Shown here piece by piece: positions 24,320 to 33,320 of a DNA stretch of 64,000 nt. The DNA comes from Pseudaminobacter sp040049255. Its GTDB lineage: Bacteria; Pseudomonadota; Alphaproteobacteria; Rhizobiales; Rhizobiaceae. The notes beneath the pieces are model-generated. The model had not been told where the DNA came from, made no database searches, and saw nothing but the letters and a program-made list of their open reading frames with translations. The first letter of the stretch is position 1. Every line of letters begins with the position of its first letter. The stretch lies in contig NZ_JBDZDR010000002.1 in NCBI RefSeq assembly GCF_040049255.1, positions 62,001-126,000 on the forward strand. The letters run 5' to 3'. A program made the translations under genes and the position numbers.

Positions 24320-26767
24320 TTACACGTCCAGGTTTGCCACCGACAGCGCGTTGTCCTGGATGAACTCGCGGCGTGGCTCCACCTCGTCGCCCATCAGCCG
24401 TGCGAACAGGGCGTCGGCGTCGGTCGCGTCGGAGATCTTGACCTGCAGCAGCGAGCGCACGTTCGGGTCCAGCGTGGTCTCCCAAAGCTGCTCGGCGTTC
24501 ATCTCGCCAAGGCCCTTGTAGCGCTGCATGGTCAGGCCCTTGCGGCCGGTGGCGAAGATGGTGTCGAGCAGCGCCATCGGCCCCGAGATCGCCTCGGAAG
24601 TCTCCTTGCGGCGCAGCACCGGCACGGTGCCGTAGACCTCTCCGAGGCGGCCGGCAAAGCGGTCGAGCGCGCGCGCGTCGGCCGAATGCAGCAGCCCCAT
24701 GTCGAGAAAGGCGGATTCCTTCACGCCGCGCACGGTACGCTCGAGGATGTAGCCGCCGGGGCCCTCGTTAGAGGTCGCGGTGCGGCCATGCCAGCCGCGC
24801 TCGGTGTCTTCCGCGATGGCGTCCAGAAGAGTGGCGATGGTCTCGGCCATTTCGTTTGCCCGGCCGAGATCGTCGAGGATGGCCGGATCGAGCGCGCCGG
24901 CGATCGCCGCCTGTTCCACGATGCTGCGCGAATAGCGCGTGTGCAAGCCATTGAGCAGCCCGCGCACGGCAAGCGCATCGTCCACCACGGCGCGCAGGTC
25001 CTGGCCGGCGCGCACTTCGCCGGAGCCGAGCGTCAGCGAAGCCTCCTCAAGCCCGGTGCCGATGAGGAATTCCTCCAAGGCGGTCTCGTTCTTGAGATAT
25101 TGCGAGCTCTTGCCACGCGAGACCTTATAGAGCGGCGGCTGCGCGATATAGAGGTGGCCGCGCTCGATCAGCTCCGGCATCTGCCTGAAGAAGAAGGTGA
25201 GCAGCAGCGTGCGGATGTGGGCGCCGTCGACGTCGGCGTCGGTCATGATGATGATCTTGTGGTAGCGCAGCTTGTCGGCGTTGAACTCGTCCTTGCCGAT
25301 GGAGGTGCCCAGCGCCGTGATCAGCGTGCCGATCATGTCGGACGACAGCATGCGGTCGAAGCGGGCGCGCTCCACATTGAGGATCTTGCCGCGCAGCGGC
25401 AGGATCGCCTGGTTCTGGCGCGAGCGCCCGCCCTTGGCCGAGCCGCCTGCCGAGTCACCTTCGACGATGAAGAGTTCGGACTTGGCCGGGTCGCGCTCCT
25501 GGCAGTCGGCGAGCTTGCCGGGCAGCGAGGTGATGTCGAGCACGCCCTTGCGACGCGTCAGCTCGCGCGCCTTGCGGGCGGCCTCGCGCGCGGCGGCAGC
25601 TTCAACCACCTTGGCGATGAGGATCTTCGCTTCCGAAGGATGCTCCTCGAACCAGGTGCCGAGCGCCTCGTTGACCAGGCTTTCGACCACCGGCCGCACC
25701 TCGGAGGAAACCAGCTTGTCCTTGGTCTGCGAGGAGAATTTCGGGTCCGGCACCTTGACCGAAAGCACCGCCGTCAGGCCCTCACGGCTGTCATCGCCCG
25801 TGATCGAGACCTTTTCCTTCTTGGAGATGCCGGAGGTCTCGGCATAGCTGGTCACCTGGCGGGTCAGCGCGCCGCGGAAGCCGGCCAGATGGGTGCCGCC
25901 GTCGCGCTGCGGGATGTTGTTGGTGAAGCACAGCACGTTCTCGTGATAGCTGTCGTTCCACCACATGGCCACTTCCACCGTGATGCCGTCGCGCTCGGCG
26001 CGGATGGCGATGGGCGAGGGGATCAGCGGCTTCTTGGCGCGGTCGAGATACTTCACGAAGGCTTCGAGCCCGCCCTGGTAGAGCAGTTCCTGGCTCTTCA
26101 CATCGGCGTGTCGCTTGTCGGTCAGCATGATGCGGACGCCGGAGTTCAGGAAGGCGAGCTCGCGCAGCCGGTGTTCCAGCGTCGAAAAGTCGAACTGGAC
26201 CATGGTGAAGGTTTCGGGCGAGGGCAGGAACGACACTTCCGTTCCGGTTTCAGTGCCCGCATCGCCGGTAACGGCCAGCGGCGCATCGGCCACGCCATGA
26301 GTGAACTTCATCTCGTGGATCTTGCCACCGCGGCGGATCTTCAGCTTCAGCCAGATCGACAGCGCGTTGACCACCGACACGCCGACGCCGTGCAGGCCGC
26401 CCGAGACCTTGTAGGAGTTCTGGTCGAACTTACCGCCGGCGTGCAGCTGCGTCATGATGACTTCCGCCGCCGAGACGCCTTCGGAAGGGTGCAGGTCGGT
26501 CGGAATGCCGCGGCCGTTGTCGGTCACCGTGCAGGACCCGTCGGGATTGAGCGTGACGGTGACGAGCGTGGCGTGGCCCGCCAGCGCCTCGTCGATGGCG
26601 TTGTCGACCACTTCATACACCATGTGGTGCAGGCCCGAGCCGTCGTCGGTGTCGCCAATATACATGCCGGGCCGCTTGCGCACCGCGTCCAGGCCCTTGA
26701 GGACCTTGATGGAATCGGCACCATATTCAGGCTGCGCACCGGCCTGGTTCTCGGTCGTATCGCTCAT
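24320..26767 (-). CDS. gyrB: DNA gyrase subunit B
   Basis: An 815-residue ATPase subunit of gyrase, which introduces negative supercoils with GyrA. The GHKL ATPase is seen in VYEVVDNAIDEALAGHA and DNGRGIPTDLHP, with QLHAGGKFDQNSYKVSGGLH as the ATP lid. The transducer and TOPRIM domain (EGDSAGGSAKGGRSR, then MTDADVDGAHIRTLL) and the C-terminal GEMNAEQLWETTLDP motif are complete. The start is ATG 26767 (MSDTTENQ); 20 further codons upstream are open but not conserved in type. It is a core gene, single in its transcription unit, with a likely sigma70 promoter at 26842-26870. Confidence 0.98.
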   Translation of the reverse strand: MSDTTENQAGAQPEYGADSIKVLKGLDAVRKRPGMYIGDTDDGSGLHHMVYEVVDNAIDEALAGHATLVTVTLNPDGSCTVTDNGRGIPTDLHPSEGVSAAEVIMTQLHAGGKFDQNSYKVSGGLHGVGVSVVNALSIWLKLKIRRGGKIHEMKFTHGVADAPLAVTGDAGTETGTEVSFLPSPETFTMVQFDFSTLEHRLRELAFLNSGVRIMLTDKRHADVKSQELLYQGGLEAFVKYLDRAKKPLIPSPIAIRAERDGITVEVAMWWNDSYHENVLCFTNNIPQRDGGTHLAGFRGALTRQVTSYAETSGISKKEKVSITGDDSREGLTAVLSVKVPDPKFSSQTKDKLVSSEVRPVVESLVNEALGTWFEEHPSEAKILIAKVVEAAAAREAARKARELTRRKGVLDITSLPGKLADCQERDPAKSELFIVEGDSAGGSAKGGRSRQNQAILPLRGKILNVERARFDRMLSSDMIGTLITALGTSIGKDEFNADKLRYHKIIIMTDADVDGAHIRTLLLTFFFRQMPELIERGHLYIAQPPLYKVSRGKSSQYLKNETALEEFLIGTGLEEASLTLGSGEVRAGQDLRAVVDDALAVRGLLNGLHTRYSRSIVEQAAIAGALDPAILDDLGRANEMAETIATLLDAIAEDTERGWHGRTATSNEGPGGYILERTVRGVKESAFLDMGLLHSADARALDRFAGRLGEVYGTVPVLRRKETSEAISGPMALLDTIFATGRKGLTMQRYKGLGEMNAEQLWETTLDPNVRSLLQVKISDATDADALFARLMGDEVEPRREFIQDNALSVANLDV

Positions 26768-26841
26768 GAAGTGCTTTCGTCTCTCTGTCGCGGGACAGGT
26801 ACGCGCGAAGCCCCTCGAATCGCGCACCCGATTATAATCAA

Positions 26842-26870
26842 GATATAGGGGTTCCCAGCCATTTTTCCAA
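26842..26870 (-). promoter_or_regulatory. probable gyrB promoter
   Basis: Read on the minus strand, TTGGAA (-35) and TATATC (-10) are 17 bp apart and lie 75 bp before the gyrB ATG in a locally AT-rich segment. A second TATAAT lies slightly downstream. Confidence 0.45.
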
Positions 26871-27236
26871 GTTTTACAAGGATTTTGCGGGGGAAATTGG
26901 GCGCTTTACGGGATCGTTTCACCGGGCTTCACGCAGCCGTCGAACGTCGCGTTCGCTGCGCAGCAAGTCCGCCTTCGCGGCGATCACTTTTGCCAGCATC
27001 TCACTGGCGACGCGGAGGAGCGAATCAGACCCGGAGCGGGGCCGGGAATGAGGGCAACGCCTCGCAGCGCGCCGGGTCGGGCGCGGGCGCAGTGGCCGCC
27101 GCGGGCAGGGCCGCAAAGGCCGGATTTTGCTGCGGCCCAGCAGTCCGGGTAGGGAAATGCGGGCATGAGCCGGTTTCCCGCCATTCGCCCTGCCTGGGTG
27201 CAGACAGGGCGAATTCTTGCTGGTCACGCCTGCGGG
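26871..27236. other. intergenic stretch upstream of gyrB
   Basis: No gene can be supported. A minus-strand frame ends in a helical, charged tail (EMLAKVIAAKADLLRSERDV, stop at 26919), but its N-terminal part is Arg/Pro-rich shadow sequence without a start signal. It may be a remnant. Confidence 0.35.
27183..27214 (-). terminator. hairpin after the FMN reductase gene
   Basis: A perfect 10-bp stem, ATTCGCCCTG/CAGGGCGAAT, with a 12-base spacer lies just past the stop of the gene at 27237. There is no long T run. Confidence 0.5.
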
Positions 27237-27824
27237 TCAGGCGGCGGCCGCCGCCTGCTTGGCCGGGCGCAGCGCCTTCAGCGCGCCGGTCCAGCGGTCC
27301 AGCTCGTCCAGCATGGTCGTGGCGCTGGCGAGAATGAGGTCGTTCGGCTTGAACTCGCCATCGACCAGCAGTTGCGGATAGTTCGGCACCGGCACGCCTT
27401 CGGGAATTGGCACCACCTTCTGGACCATCAGCAGCGGCTTGGCCGATTCGACCGCGCGAAGACCGCCCGAAACGCCGCCGTAGCTCAGGAAGCCGGCCGG
27501 CTTGTAGCGCCACTCGGCCGACAGATAGGTGATGGCATTCACCAGCGGCGCCGGGATGAAGTAGTTGTATTCCGGCGTCACGAACACGAAGGCGTCGCCC
27601 TCGGCGATCGTCTGCGCCCAGCGCTTGGTGTGCTCGTTCTCGTACTGGCCGAGGCGCGGGTGCTTCGGCTCGTCGAACAGCGGTAGCTCGAACTCGGCGA
27701 TGTCCACCAGCACCGGCTCGAACTTGCCGTGCTCGCGCGCGAAACCGGCAAACCATTTTGCGAAGACCGGGCCGACGCGGCCTGGCCGGGTGCTGCCGAT
27801 GATGATGTGGAGCTTATGTGTCAA
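27237..27824 (-). CDS. NADPH-dependent FMN reductase family protein
   Basis: A 195-residue flavodoxin-like protein. The FMN phosphate loop is GSTRPGRVGP (residues 10-19), the central motif is VFVTPEYNYFIPAPLVNAI, and the flavin-binding turn is YGGVSGGLRA. Members transfer electrons from NAD(P)H to FMN, quinones, azo dyes or chromate. The exact substrate is not predictable. It is a monocistronic gene divergent from the P450 gene 200 bp away. The Ala-rich C-terminal tail is not conserved in the family. Confidence 0.88.
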   Translation of the reverse strand: MTHKLHIIIGSTRPGRVGPVFAKWFAGFAREHGKFEPVLVDIAEFELPLFDEPKHPRLGQYENEHTKRWAQTIAEGDAFVFVTPEYNYFIPAPLVNAITYLSAEWRYKPAGFLSYGGVSGGLRAVESAKPLLMVQKVVPIPEGVPVPNYPQLLVDGEFKPNDLILASATTMLDELDRWTGALKALRPAKQAAAAA

Positions 27825-28022
27825 AGTCGTATTCCCTATGCAATCCAGTCACCAAAGGTGACTTAGGGAGGAAATGGGCCTATCCCGCCCGGAAGGCAAG
27901 CGAGCACCATCGGCCCTCGGCGGGAATTTGCCGGTGACGCTGCGTTCATCCTTTGCGGGACAGTCTTCGTTTCTGTGGACGCGCGGCCGCGCCCCGCCTA
28001 CATAAGCCGGACGGAGGACACG

Positions 28023-29396
28023 ATGGATACCGCGCCCGCTCCCTTCATTCCGCCCGCGCCAAAACCCCGCAGCACGCCGCCCTCGACGCTGCAGATGATC
28101 CGCATCGTCTACCGCAACCCGCTCGAACTGTGGGGCGAGCCTTCCTACAACGAGCCGTGGATTTCGGTGTCCGGCATCGGCGGGCCGCTGGTGATCGCCA
28201 ACGATCCCGGGCTGATCCGCCACGTGCTGGTGGACAATGCGAAGAACTACAAGATGGCGGCGGTGCGCCAGAAGATCCTGCGGCCGATCCTGCGCGACGG
28301 GCTTCTGACCGCCGAGGGCGAGGTGTGGAGGCGCTCGCGCAAGGCCATGGCGCCGGTGTTCACGCCGCGCCACATCTTCGGCTTCGCGCAGCCCATGCTG
28401 AAGCGCACGCTGGAATTCGTCGAGCGCTACGAGGGCGAGACCGGCACGGTCGACATCGCCCGCGACATGACCACGCTGACCTACGAAATCCTCGCCGAAA
28501 CGCTGTTTTCCGGCGAGATCGCCGGCGAGCCGGGGAGTTTCGGGCGCCAGGTCGACCATCTGTTCGAGACCATGGGCCGGGTCGATCCGCTCGACCTCTT
28601 GCGCGCGCCCGACTGGCTGCCGCGCATAACCCGCATTCGCGGCTGCAAGACCATGGCCTATTTCCGGAAAATCGTGTCCGACACGATGACCATGCGCAAG
28701 GAGAGGCTGGCGCGCGAGCCCGACACCGCGCCGCAGGATTTCCTGACGCTGCTGTTGCGCGCCGAGGGGCCGGACGGGCTGACGCGCGCCGAGATCGAGG
28801 ACAACATCATCACCTTCATCGGCGCCGGGCACGAAACCACCGCACGCGCGCTCGGCTGGACACTCTATTGCCTGGCGGAGGCGCCGTGGGAACGCGCGCC
28901 GATCGAACAAGAAATCGATGCGGTGCTGGCGCGCCAGCCCGACCCGACCAAGTGGCTCGATGCCATGCCGCTGGCGCGTGCGGCCTTCGAGGAGGCGTTG
29001 CGGCTTTATCCGCCGGCACCCTCGATCAACCGCGAGCCGATCGAGCCCGAATATTACCGCGACCTCTATATTCCGCCCAAGGCGGCGGTGCTGGTGATGC
29101 CCTGGACGGTGCACCGCCACCGCAAGCTGTGGGACCAGCCGGATGCCTTCATGCCGTCGCGATTCCATCCCGGCAACCGCGAGAAGATCGACCGCTATCA
29201 GTATCTGCCGTTCGGCGCCGGTCCGCGTGTCTGCATCGGCGCCAGCTTTGCCATGCAGGAGGCGATCATCGCGCTTGCCATCCTGCTATCGCGCTTCCGC
29301 TTCGACACGGTGGCGGAGACGAAGCCATGGCCGGTGCAGAAGCTGACCACCCAGCCGCAGGGCGGCCTGCCGATGCGGGTGACGCGGCGAGGGTAG
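28023..29396 (+). CDS. cytochrome P450
   Basis: A 457-residue heme monooxygenase. The I-helix oxygen-binding motif is GAGHETTARALGW, the K-helix ExxR is in FEEALRLYPP, and the heme loop is FGAGPRVCIG with the Cys ligand. The start at 28023 is chosen for its GGAGG ribosome site; an upstream GTG frame is less likely. It has no membrane anchor, as usual for bacterial P450s. Redox partners are not encoded nearby, and the substrate (fatty acid, terpenoid or xenobiotic) is unknown. High GC matches the flanking core genes. Confidence 0.95.
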   Translation: MDTAPAPFIPPAPKPRSTPPSTLQMIRIVYRNPLELWGEPSYNEPWISVSGIGGPLVIANDPGLIRHVLVDNAKNYKMAAVRQKILRPILRDGLLTAEGEVWRRSRKAMAPVFTPRHIFGFAQPMLKRTLEFVERYEGETGTVDIARDMTTLTYEILAETLFSGEIAGEPGSFGRQVDHLFETMGRVDPLDLLRAPDWLPRITRIRGCKTMAYFRKIVSDTMTMRKERLAREPDTAPQDFLTLLLRAEGPDGLTRAEIEDNIITFIGAGHETTARALGWTLYCLAEAPWERAPIEQEIDAVLARQPDPTKWLDAMPLARAAFEEALRLYPPAPSINREPIEPEYYRDLYIPPKAAVLVMPWTVHRHRKLWDQPDAFMPSRFHPGNREKIDRYQYLPFGAGPRVCIGASFAMQEAIIALAILLSRFRFDTVAETKPWPVQKLTTQPQGGLPMRVTRRG

Positions 29397-29447
29397 GGAA
29401 GCCAATCTCCAGCGTTGCATAAAGGGCGGCTGCATTGCGGCCGGCTG

Positions 29448-29470
29448 ATCTCCCCCCTTGTGGGGGAGAT
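29448..29470. repeat. intergenic palindrome (CCCCTTGTGGGG type)
   Basis: ATCTCCCCC/GGGGGAGAT stem around CTTGT. The same core recurs at 52303-52628 and 54609-54758. It belongs to a dispersed short palindrome family common between rhizobial genes and may also terminate the P450 transcript. Confidence 0.55.
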
Positions 29471-29526
29471 GTCCGGCAGGACAGAGGGGGTGCGAAGGAA
29501 CACGGCCTCTCTGCAGTTGCCGACGC

Positions 29527-29757
29527 TCAGGCGCGCAGGAAAGGCTCAACCGTACCCTTGAGCTTGATGGTGATCGGTTGGCCGAAGCGGTCCTTGGACT
29601 TGCCGGCAGGCACGCGGATCCAGCCCTCGCTGACGCAATATTCGCTGACATCCTCGCGCTCGCGTCCGTTGAACAGGATGCCGACGCCGCGTTCCAGCAC
29701 TTCGTCGTTGAAGAAGGGGCTGCGCGGGTCGATGCTCAGCCGGTCGGGAAGGGTCAT
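29527..29757 (-). CDS. DUF3297 family protein
   Basis: A 76-residue conserved protein of alphaproteobacteria and relatives, recognised by LPDRLSIDPRSPFF, GVGILFNGRERE, VSEYCVSEGWIRVPAGK and ITIKLKG. The compact beta-rich fold is of unknown function. The start at ATG 29757 matches the family's MTxxLPDRLS beginning; the open frame upstream is not conserved. Confidence 0.88.
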   Translation of the reverse strand: MTLPDRLSIDPRSPFFNDEVLERGVGILFNGREREDVSEYCVSEGWIRVPAGKSKDRFGQPITIKLKGTVEPFLRA

Positions 29758-29860
29758 TGCTTTCTCCAGTAATCCTTGGCGCGATGCGGACGCGATTGCC
29801 CGCGTCGCAAGCTTTGCGAGGCCTGTTAAGGGCATCGGCCGTCAGCGTAAAGCCCCACGC

Positions 29861-30238
29861 TCAATTCCGCCCCTGGAATGCATTCTCCACATGCACCGGC
29901 CAGCGACGCGGAAGCACCGCCACCAGGTCGAAGCGCACGGAAAGCCGGCCGTAATCCGGCTGGCGCGACAGCCAGAGATCGGCCGCGCCCTCGATGCGGC
30001 GTTCCGAGCCGTAGGCCACTGCCTCCATGGCTTCGGCAAGGGTGGGGCGCACCTTCACCTCTACGATCAGCACGAGGTCGCCGCGCCGGGCGATGAGGTC
30101 GATCTCGCCGAGTTTTGTCCGGTAGCGCCGCGCCACGATGCGGTAGCCTTTCAGCATCAGCGCGAGTGCCGCAAGCCATTCGCCGCGGTGTCCGCGCCTA
30201 TAGGCCTTGCGTCGCGCCAGCGTATCAGCCACCGCCAC
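29861..30238 (-). CDS. yraN: YraN family endonuclease-like protein (UPF0102)
   Basis: A 125-residue protein with the PD-(D/E)XK-like core of the UPF0102 family: RGEWLAALALMLKGYRIVAR, KLGEIDLIARRGDLVLIVEV (Asp and Glu-x-Lys residues) and a final RFDLVAVLP. Its natural substrate is unknown. Its ATG overlaps the rsmI stop by 14 bp, the classic rsmI-yraN arrangement. Confidence 0.92.
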   Translation of the reverse strand: MAVADTLARRKAYRRGHRGEWLAALALMLKGYRIVARRYRTKLGEIDLIARRGDLVLIVEVKVRPTLAEAMEAVAYGSERRIEGAADLWLSRQPDYGRLSVRFDLVAVLPRRWPVHVENAFQGRN

Positions 30239-31124
30239 CTTCCTTGAGTTCGAGCAGGCGGCGATAGAGCGCGGGCTTTTGACCGCCGGTCATGCGCGCG
30301 GCCTCGGCCGCCGCCTTGGAGGCCGGCATCTCGGCCGCAAGCGAAAGCAGCAGGCGGTCGACGTCCTCGGCCTCGGTGGCCTTAGCAATCGGCGGCCCGA
30401 CGCAGATGACGATCTCGCCCTTGGGCGTCGGCGCCTCGGCATAATGTGCGGCAAGTGCTGCCAGCGTGCCGGTTCGCATCTCCTCGAAGGTCTTGGTGAG
30501 TTCGCGGCCGATCGCGGCCGGCCGGTCGCCATAGACATCGGCCATGTCGACCAGCGTGTCGGCTAGCCGGCGCGGCGATTCGAAGAAGATCAGCGTTGCC
30601 GGCACGGCGGAAAGTTCGGACAGCCGGGTGCGCTTCTGGCCGTCCTTCACCGGCAGGAAGCCGGCAAACATGAAGGCGTCCGAAGGCAGGCCCGAGGCGG
30701 TCAGTGCCGCCAGCACGGCGGACGGGCCGGGGATCGGCACCACTCGGATGCCGCGTTCCAGCGCCTGTTCCACCAGCCGGTAGCCCGGGTCGGAGACGAG
30801 CGGCGTGCCGGCATCCGAGACAAGCGCCACGCTTCTGCCCGCCTCCAGCGCCTCGATCAGTCGTGGACCGGCCTCGGCCGCATTGTGCTCGTGATAGGGC
30901 GTCGGGCGCTGGCGGACGCCGTAACGGTCGAGCAGCACGCGGGTGACGCGCGTGTCCTCGCAGGCAAGCACGTCGGCCCCGGCCAGGGTTTCCAGCGCGC
31001 GCAAAGTTATGTCGCCGAGATTGCCGATGGGCGTGGCGACGAGATAGAGCGCTACCTCCAGCGGCCGGGCGGCGACTTCCGTCTGCCCGATCATAAAACT
31101 CTTCCTGCCGCTGTCCGTCGTCAC
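30225..31124 (-). CDS. rsmI: 16S rRNA (cytidine1402-2'-O)-methyltransferase
   Basis: A 299-residue SAM-dependent enzyme that methylates the ribose of C1402 in the 30S decoding centre. Family motifs: LYLVATPIGNLGDITLRAL, CEDTRVTRVLL, YHEHNA, SDAGTPLVSDPGYRLV and IPGPSAVLAALTASGLP. The start is assigned to GTG 31124 (VTTDSGRK), preceded by AAGGAGAAGG; a further upstream ATG lacks such a site. It is cotranscribed with yraN. Confidence 0.95.
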   Translation of the reverse strand: MTTDSGRKSFMIGQTEVAARPLEVALYLVATPIGNLGDITLRALETLAGADVLACEDTRVTRVLLDRYGVRQRPTPYHEHNAAEAGPRLIEALEAGRSVALVSDAGTPLVSDPGYRLVEQALERGIRVVPIPGPSAVLAALTASGLPSDAFMFAGFLPVKDGQKRTRLSELSAVPATLIFFESPRRLADTLVDMADVYGDRPAAIGRELTKTFEEMRTGTLAALAAHYAEAPTPKGEIVICVGPPIAKATEAEDVDRLLLSLAAEMPASKAAAEAARMTGGQKPALYRRLLELKEGGGG

Positions 31125-31210
31125 GCTGCCTTCTCCTTGGTCGCCCTCTTTCGCATGGGCGGCCGTGCGTTGCAAAAGACGTTTCGCGCCGTTCCTGAAA
31201 ATCGGGGCAG

Positions 31211-31645
31211 TCAGACACGGTAGGCGACCAGCACCGCACCGGCGGCAATCAGCGCGATGCCGAGCCAGTTGGCGCTGGTCAGCCGCTCGCCCAGAAAGAC
31301 CACGCCGAACACCGCGACAAGAACCACGCTGAGCTTATCGATGGGAGCCACCTGCGCGGCCTGCCCAAGCTTCAGCGCGCGGAAGTAGCAGAGCCACGAA
31401 GCGCCCGTCGCGCACCCGGACAGGATCAGGAAGGTATATGTCTTCGTGGAGATCGACCCGAGCGCCTGCGCCTGTCCCGTGGCGACCACGATGCCGGCCG
31501 TCACCAGCAGGATGACGATGGTGCGGATCAGCGTGGCGAAGTCGGAGTTGACGTTTTCAACGCCGACCTTGGCGAAGATGGCGGTGAGTGCTGCGAAGGC
31601 GGCCGACAGCACCGCCCAGAACTGCCAGGATGAGTAGATGGTCAT
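31211..31645 (-). CDS. EamA family transporter (half-size DMT protein)
   Basis: A 144-residue membrane protein with about five helices, the size of a single EamA unit. It begins YSSWQFWAVLSAAFAALTAI and ends LTSANWLGIALIAAGAVLVA. Single-unit members work as dimers; the substrate is unknown. The start at 31645 is at the beginning of the first helix. Confidence 0.85.
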   Translation of the reverse strand: MTIYSSWQFWAVLSAAFAALTAIFAKVGVENVNSDFATLIRTIVILLVTAGIVVATGQAQALGSISTKTYTFLILSGCATGASWLCYFRALKLGQAAQVAPIDKLSVVLVAVFGVVFLGERLTSANWLGIALIAAGAVLVAYRV

Positions 31646-32154
31646 GGGCTGATTTCTCCGCCGGGACGTTGGTGCAAAGGCTGTAGCATTTTGGGGGAGA
31701 GGTGGAAAACGGATGGGTTGACGGACGTTTACGGCTGGCGGGTATATCGCTTGCACCGCTGGCTCGTTGTTGCTGGAGAGGCATGGATTCCCGACACTCT
31801 CCGCTCACTCCGTTCGCTCACGAGGTCGGGAATGACGGCTGGAGTATCGTGCCGCCTCTCGGCCGGACGGAGGACACTCCCGGCAGGGACGTAGCGGGCT
31901 ACCGGCGAGGCGACGCCGAGCCGGAGGCGGCCACCGACGTCCATGCGTGAAACGCAATCAGTTCGAAGCTCGGCAAGAGCCGGGTTTCACGCCGAGCGAG
32001 AGCATTGGTGCGCGGAAGCTCTCAACGCCGTCATTCCCGACCTCGTGAGCGAGTGAAACGAGCGGAGAGTGTCGGGAATCCATGCCTCGACATACTCGCC
32101 GCCGCTACAGATCAGAAGATTTTTTGCGCCTAGAGCATTGGCGCAGCCGGCCTC
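31646..32154. other. gene-free stretch with a nested inverted repeat
   Basis: 509 bp without a gene; most of it is the inverted-repeat structure at 31780-32086. Confidence 0.6.
31780..32086. repeat. long inverted repeat, rhizobial intergenic mosaic type
   Basis: The outer arms of 58 bp (31780-31837 and 32029-32086) are nearly identical in inverted orientation; both include GGCATGGATTCCCGACACTC and GAGGTCGGGAATGACG. An inner pair GCGTGAAAC/GTTTCACGC (31945-31953, 31984-31992) is nested within. No reading frame is present. It resembles the RIME/palindromic elements dispersed in rhizobial genomes. Confidence 0.75.
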
Positions 32155-33309
32155 TCACCGCGCCAGGTCGGCCACCACCGCATCCAGCACGATCATGCCC
32201 GAAGGGGTGGCGCGAAGGCGCGAATTGCCGACGGGCTCTATGAGCCCTTCGTCCCGCAATATCGACACGCGCGCCGGAGACAATTCCCGCCCCGAAAGCG
32301 CCTCGTAGCGCACGAGGTCGATGCCTTCGACGAGCCGCAGGCCCATCAGCAGGAATTCGTCGGCTTCCTCCGAACGGGTCAGTATCTCGCCGCCGGTGAC
32401 GCCGTGGCCCTTGGTCTCGACCAGCTCGAGCCAGGTCTCGGGCATCTTTTCGGCAATGGTCACCACGCGCCGCCCATCCTCCACGAAGCGGCCGTGCGCG
32501 CCGGGGCCGACGCCGACATATTCGCCGTAGCGCCAGTAGATCAGGTTGTGCCGGCTTTCCGCGCCGGGCCGGGCGTGGTTGGAGATTTCGTGGGCAGGCA
32601 GCCCGTGCGCGGCCGTAACCTCCTGCGTGATCGCATAGAGCTCGGCCGCCTGGTCGGCGTCCGGCAGTTCGAACTTGTGCGCCTCATGGAGCGCATGGAA
32701 GCGCGTGCCTTCCTCGATGGTGAGCTGGTAGAGCGAGAGGTGGTCGACGGCATGGCCAATCGCCTGCTTCAGCTCGGCCGCCCAGGCCTGCGGCGTCTGG
32801 CCGGGCCGGGCATAGATCAGGTCGAAGGACAGGCGCGGGAATGTTTCGCGCGCCAGCGCGATGGCCTGCAACGCTTCCTCGACACTGTGCAGCCGGCCAA
32901 GGAAGCGCAGGTCGGCGTCGTTCAGTGCCTGAACGCCCAGCGAAACGCGATTGACCCCGGCGGCGCGATAGCCGCGGAAGCGCTCGGCCTCGACGGAGGA
33001 GGGGTTGGCCTCCAGCGTTATTTCCACGCCCTGCGGCACGGTCCAGTTGGCGGCGACCGCGTCGAGTACGGCCGCCACCGTCTGCGGCTTCATCAGCGAG
33101 GGCGTGCCGCCGCCGAGGAATATGCTGGTCACCTCGCGCGGACCGGTGCGCTGGCGCATCGTCGCCAGTTCGGCCTCGAAGGCGCGGACAAAACGCTCCT
33201 GGTCCACCGGCTGGTGGCGGACATGGCTGTTGAAGTCGCAATAGGGGCACTTGGCCGCGCAGAACGGCCAGTGGATGTAGACGCCGAAGCCCGGTTCGCT
33301 GCTGGTCAA
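32155..33309 (-). CDS. hemW: radical SAM heme chaperone HemW
   Basis: A 384-residue HemW (formerly annotated as HemN-like coproporphyrinogen oxidase). The CxxxCxxC cluster site is C17-C21-C24 (CAAKCPYC). It also shows FLGGGTPSLM, VNRVSLGVQAL, IYARPGQT and HNLIYWRYGEYVGVGPGAHG, the last two typical of HemW, which binds heme and delivers it to respiratory proteins. It follows rdgB by 11 bp in one operon. Confidence 0.95.
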   Translation of the reverse strand: MTSSEPGFGVYIHWPFCAAKCPYCDFNSHVRHQPVDQERFVRAFEAELATMRQRTGPREVTSIFLGGGTPSLMKPQTVAAVLDAVAANWTVPQGVEITLEANPSSVEAERFRGYRAAGVNRVSLGVQALNDADLRFLGRLHSVEEALQAIALARETFPRLSFDLIYARPGQTPQAWAAELKQAIGHAVDHLSLYQLTIEEGTRFHALHEAHKFELPDADQAAELYAITQEVTAAHGLPAHEISNHARPGAESRHNLIYWRYGEYVGVGPGAHGRFVEDGRRVVTIAEKMPETWLELVETKGHGVTGGEILTRSEEADEFLLMGLRLVEGIDLVRYEALSGRELSPARVSILRDEGLIEPVGNSRLRATPSGMIVLDAVVADLAR

Positions 33310-33320
33310 TATCGCGTCCT

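Noticed and set aside
24686..26848. A 720-codon open frame opposite gyrB
   Set aside because: It is the antisense of a clear gyrB, with His/Arg/Gly-rich shadow composition and no domain.
27849..29168. A 439-codon frame opposite the P450 gene
   Set aside because: Shadow of a high-GC gene; the P450 motifs fix the true strand.
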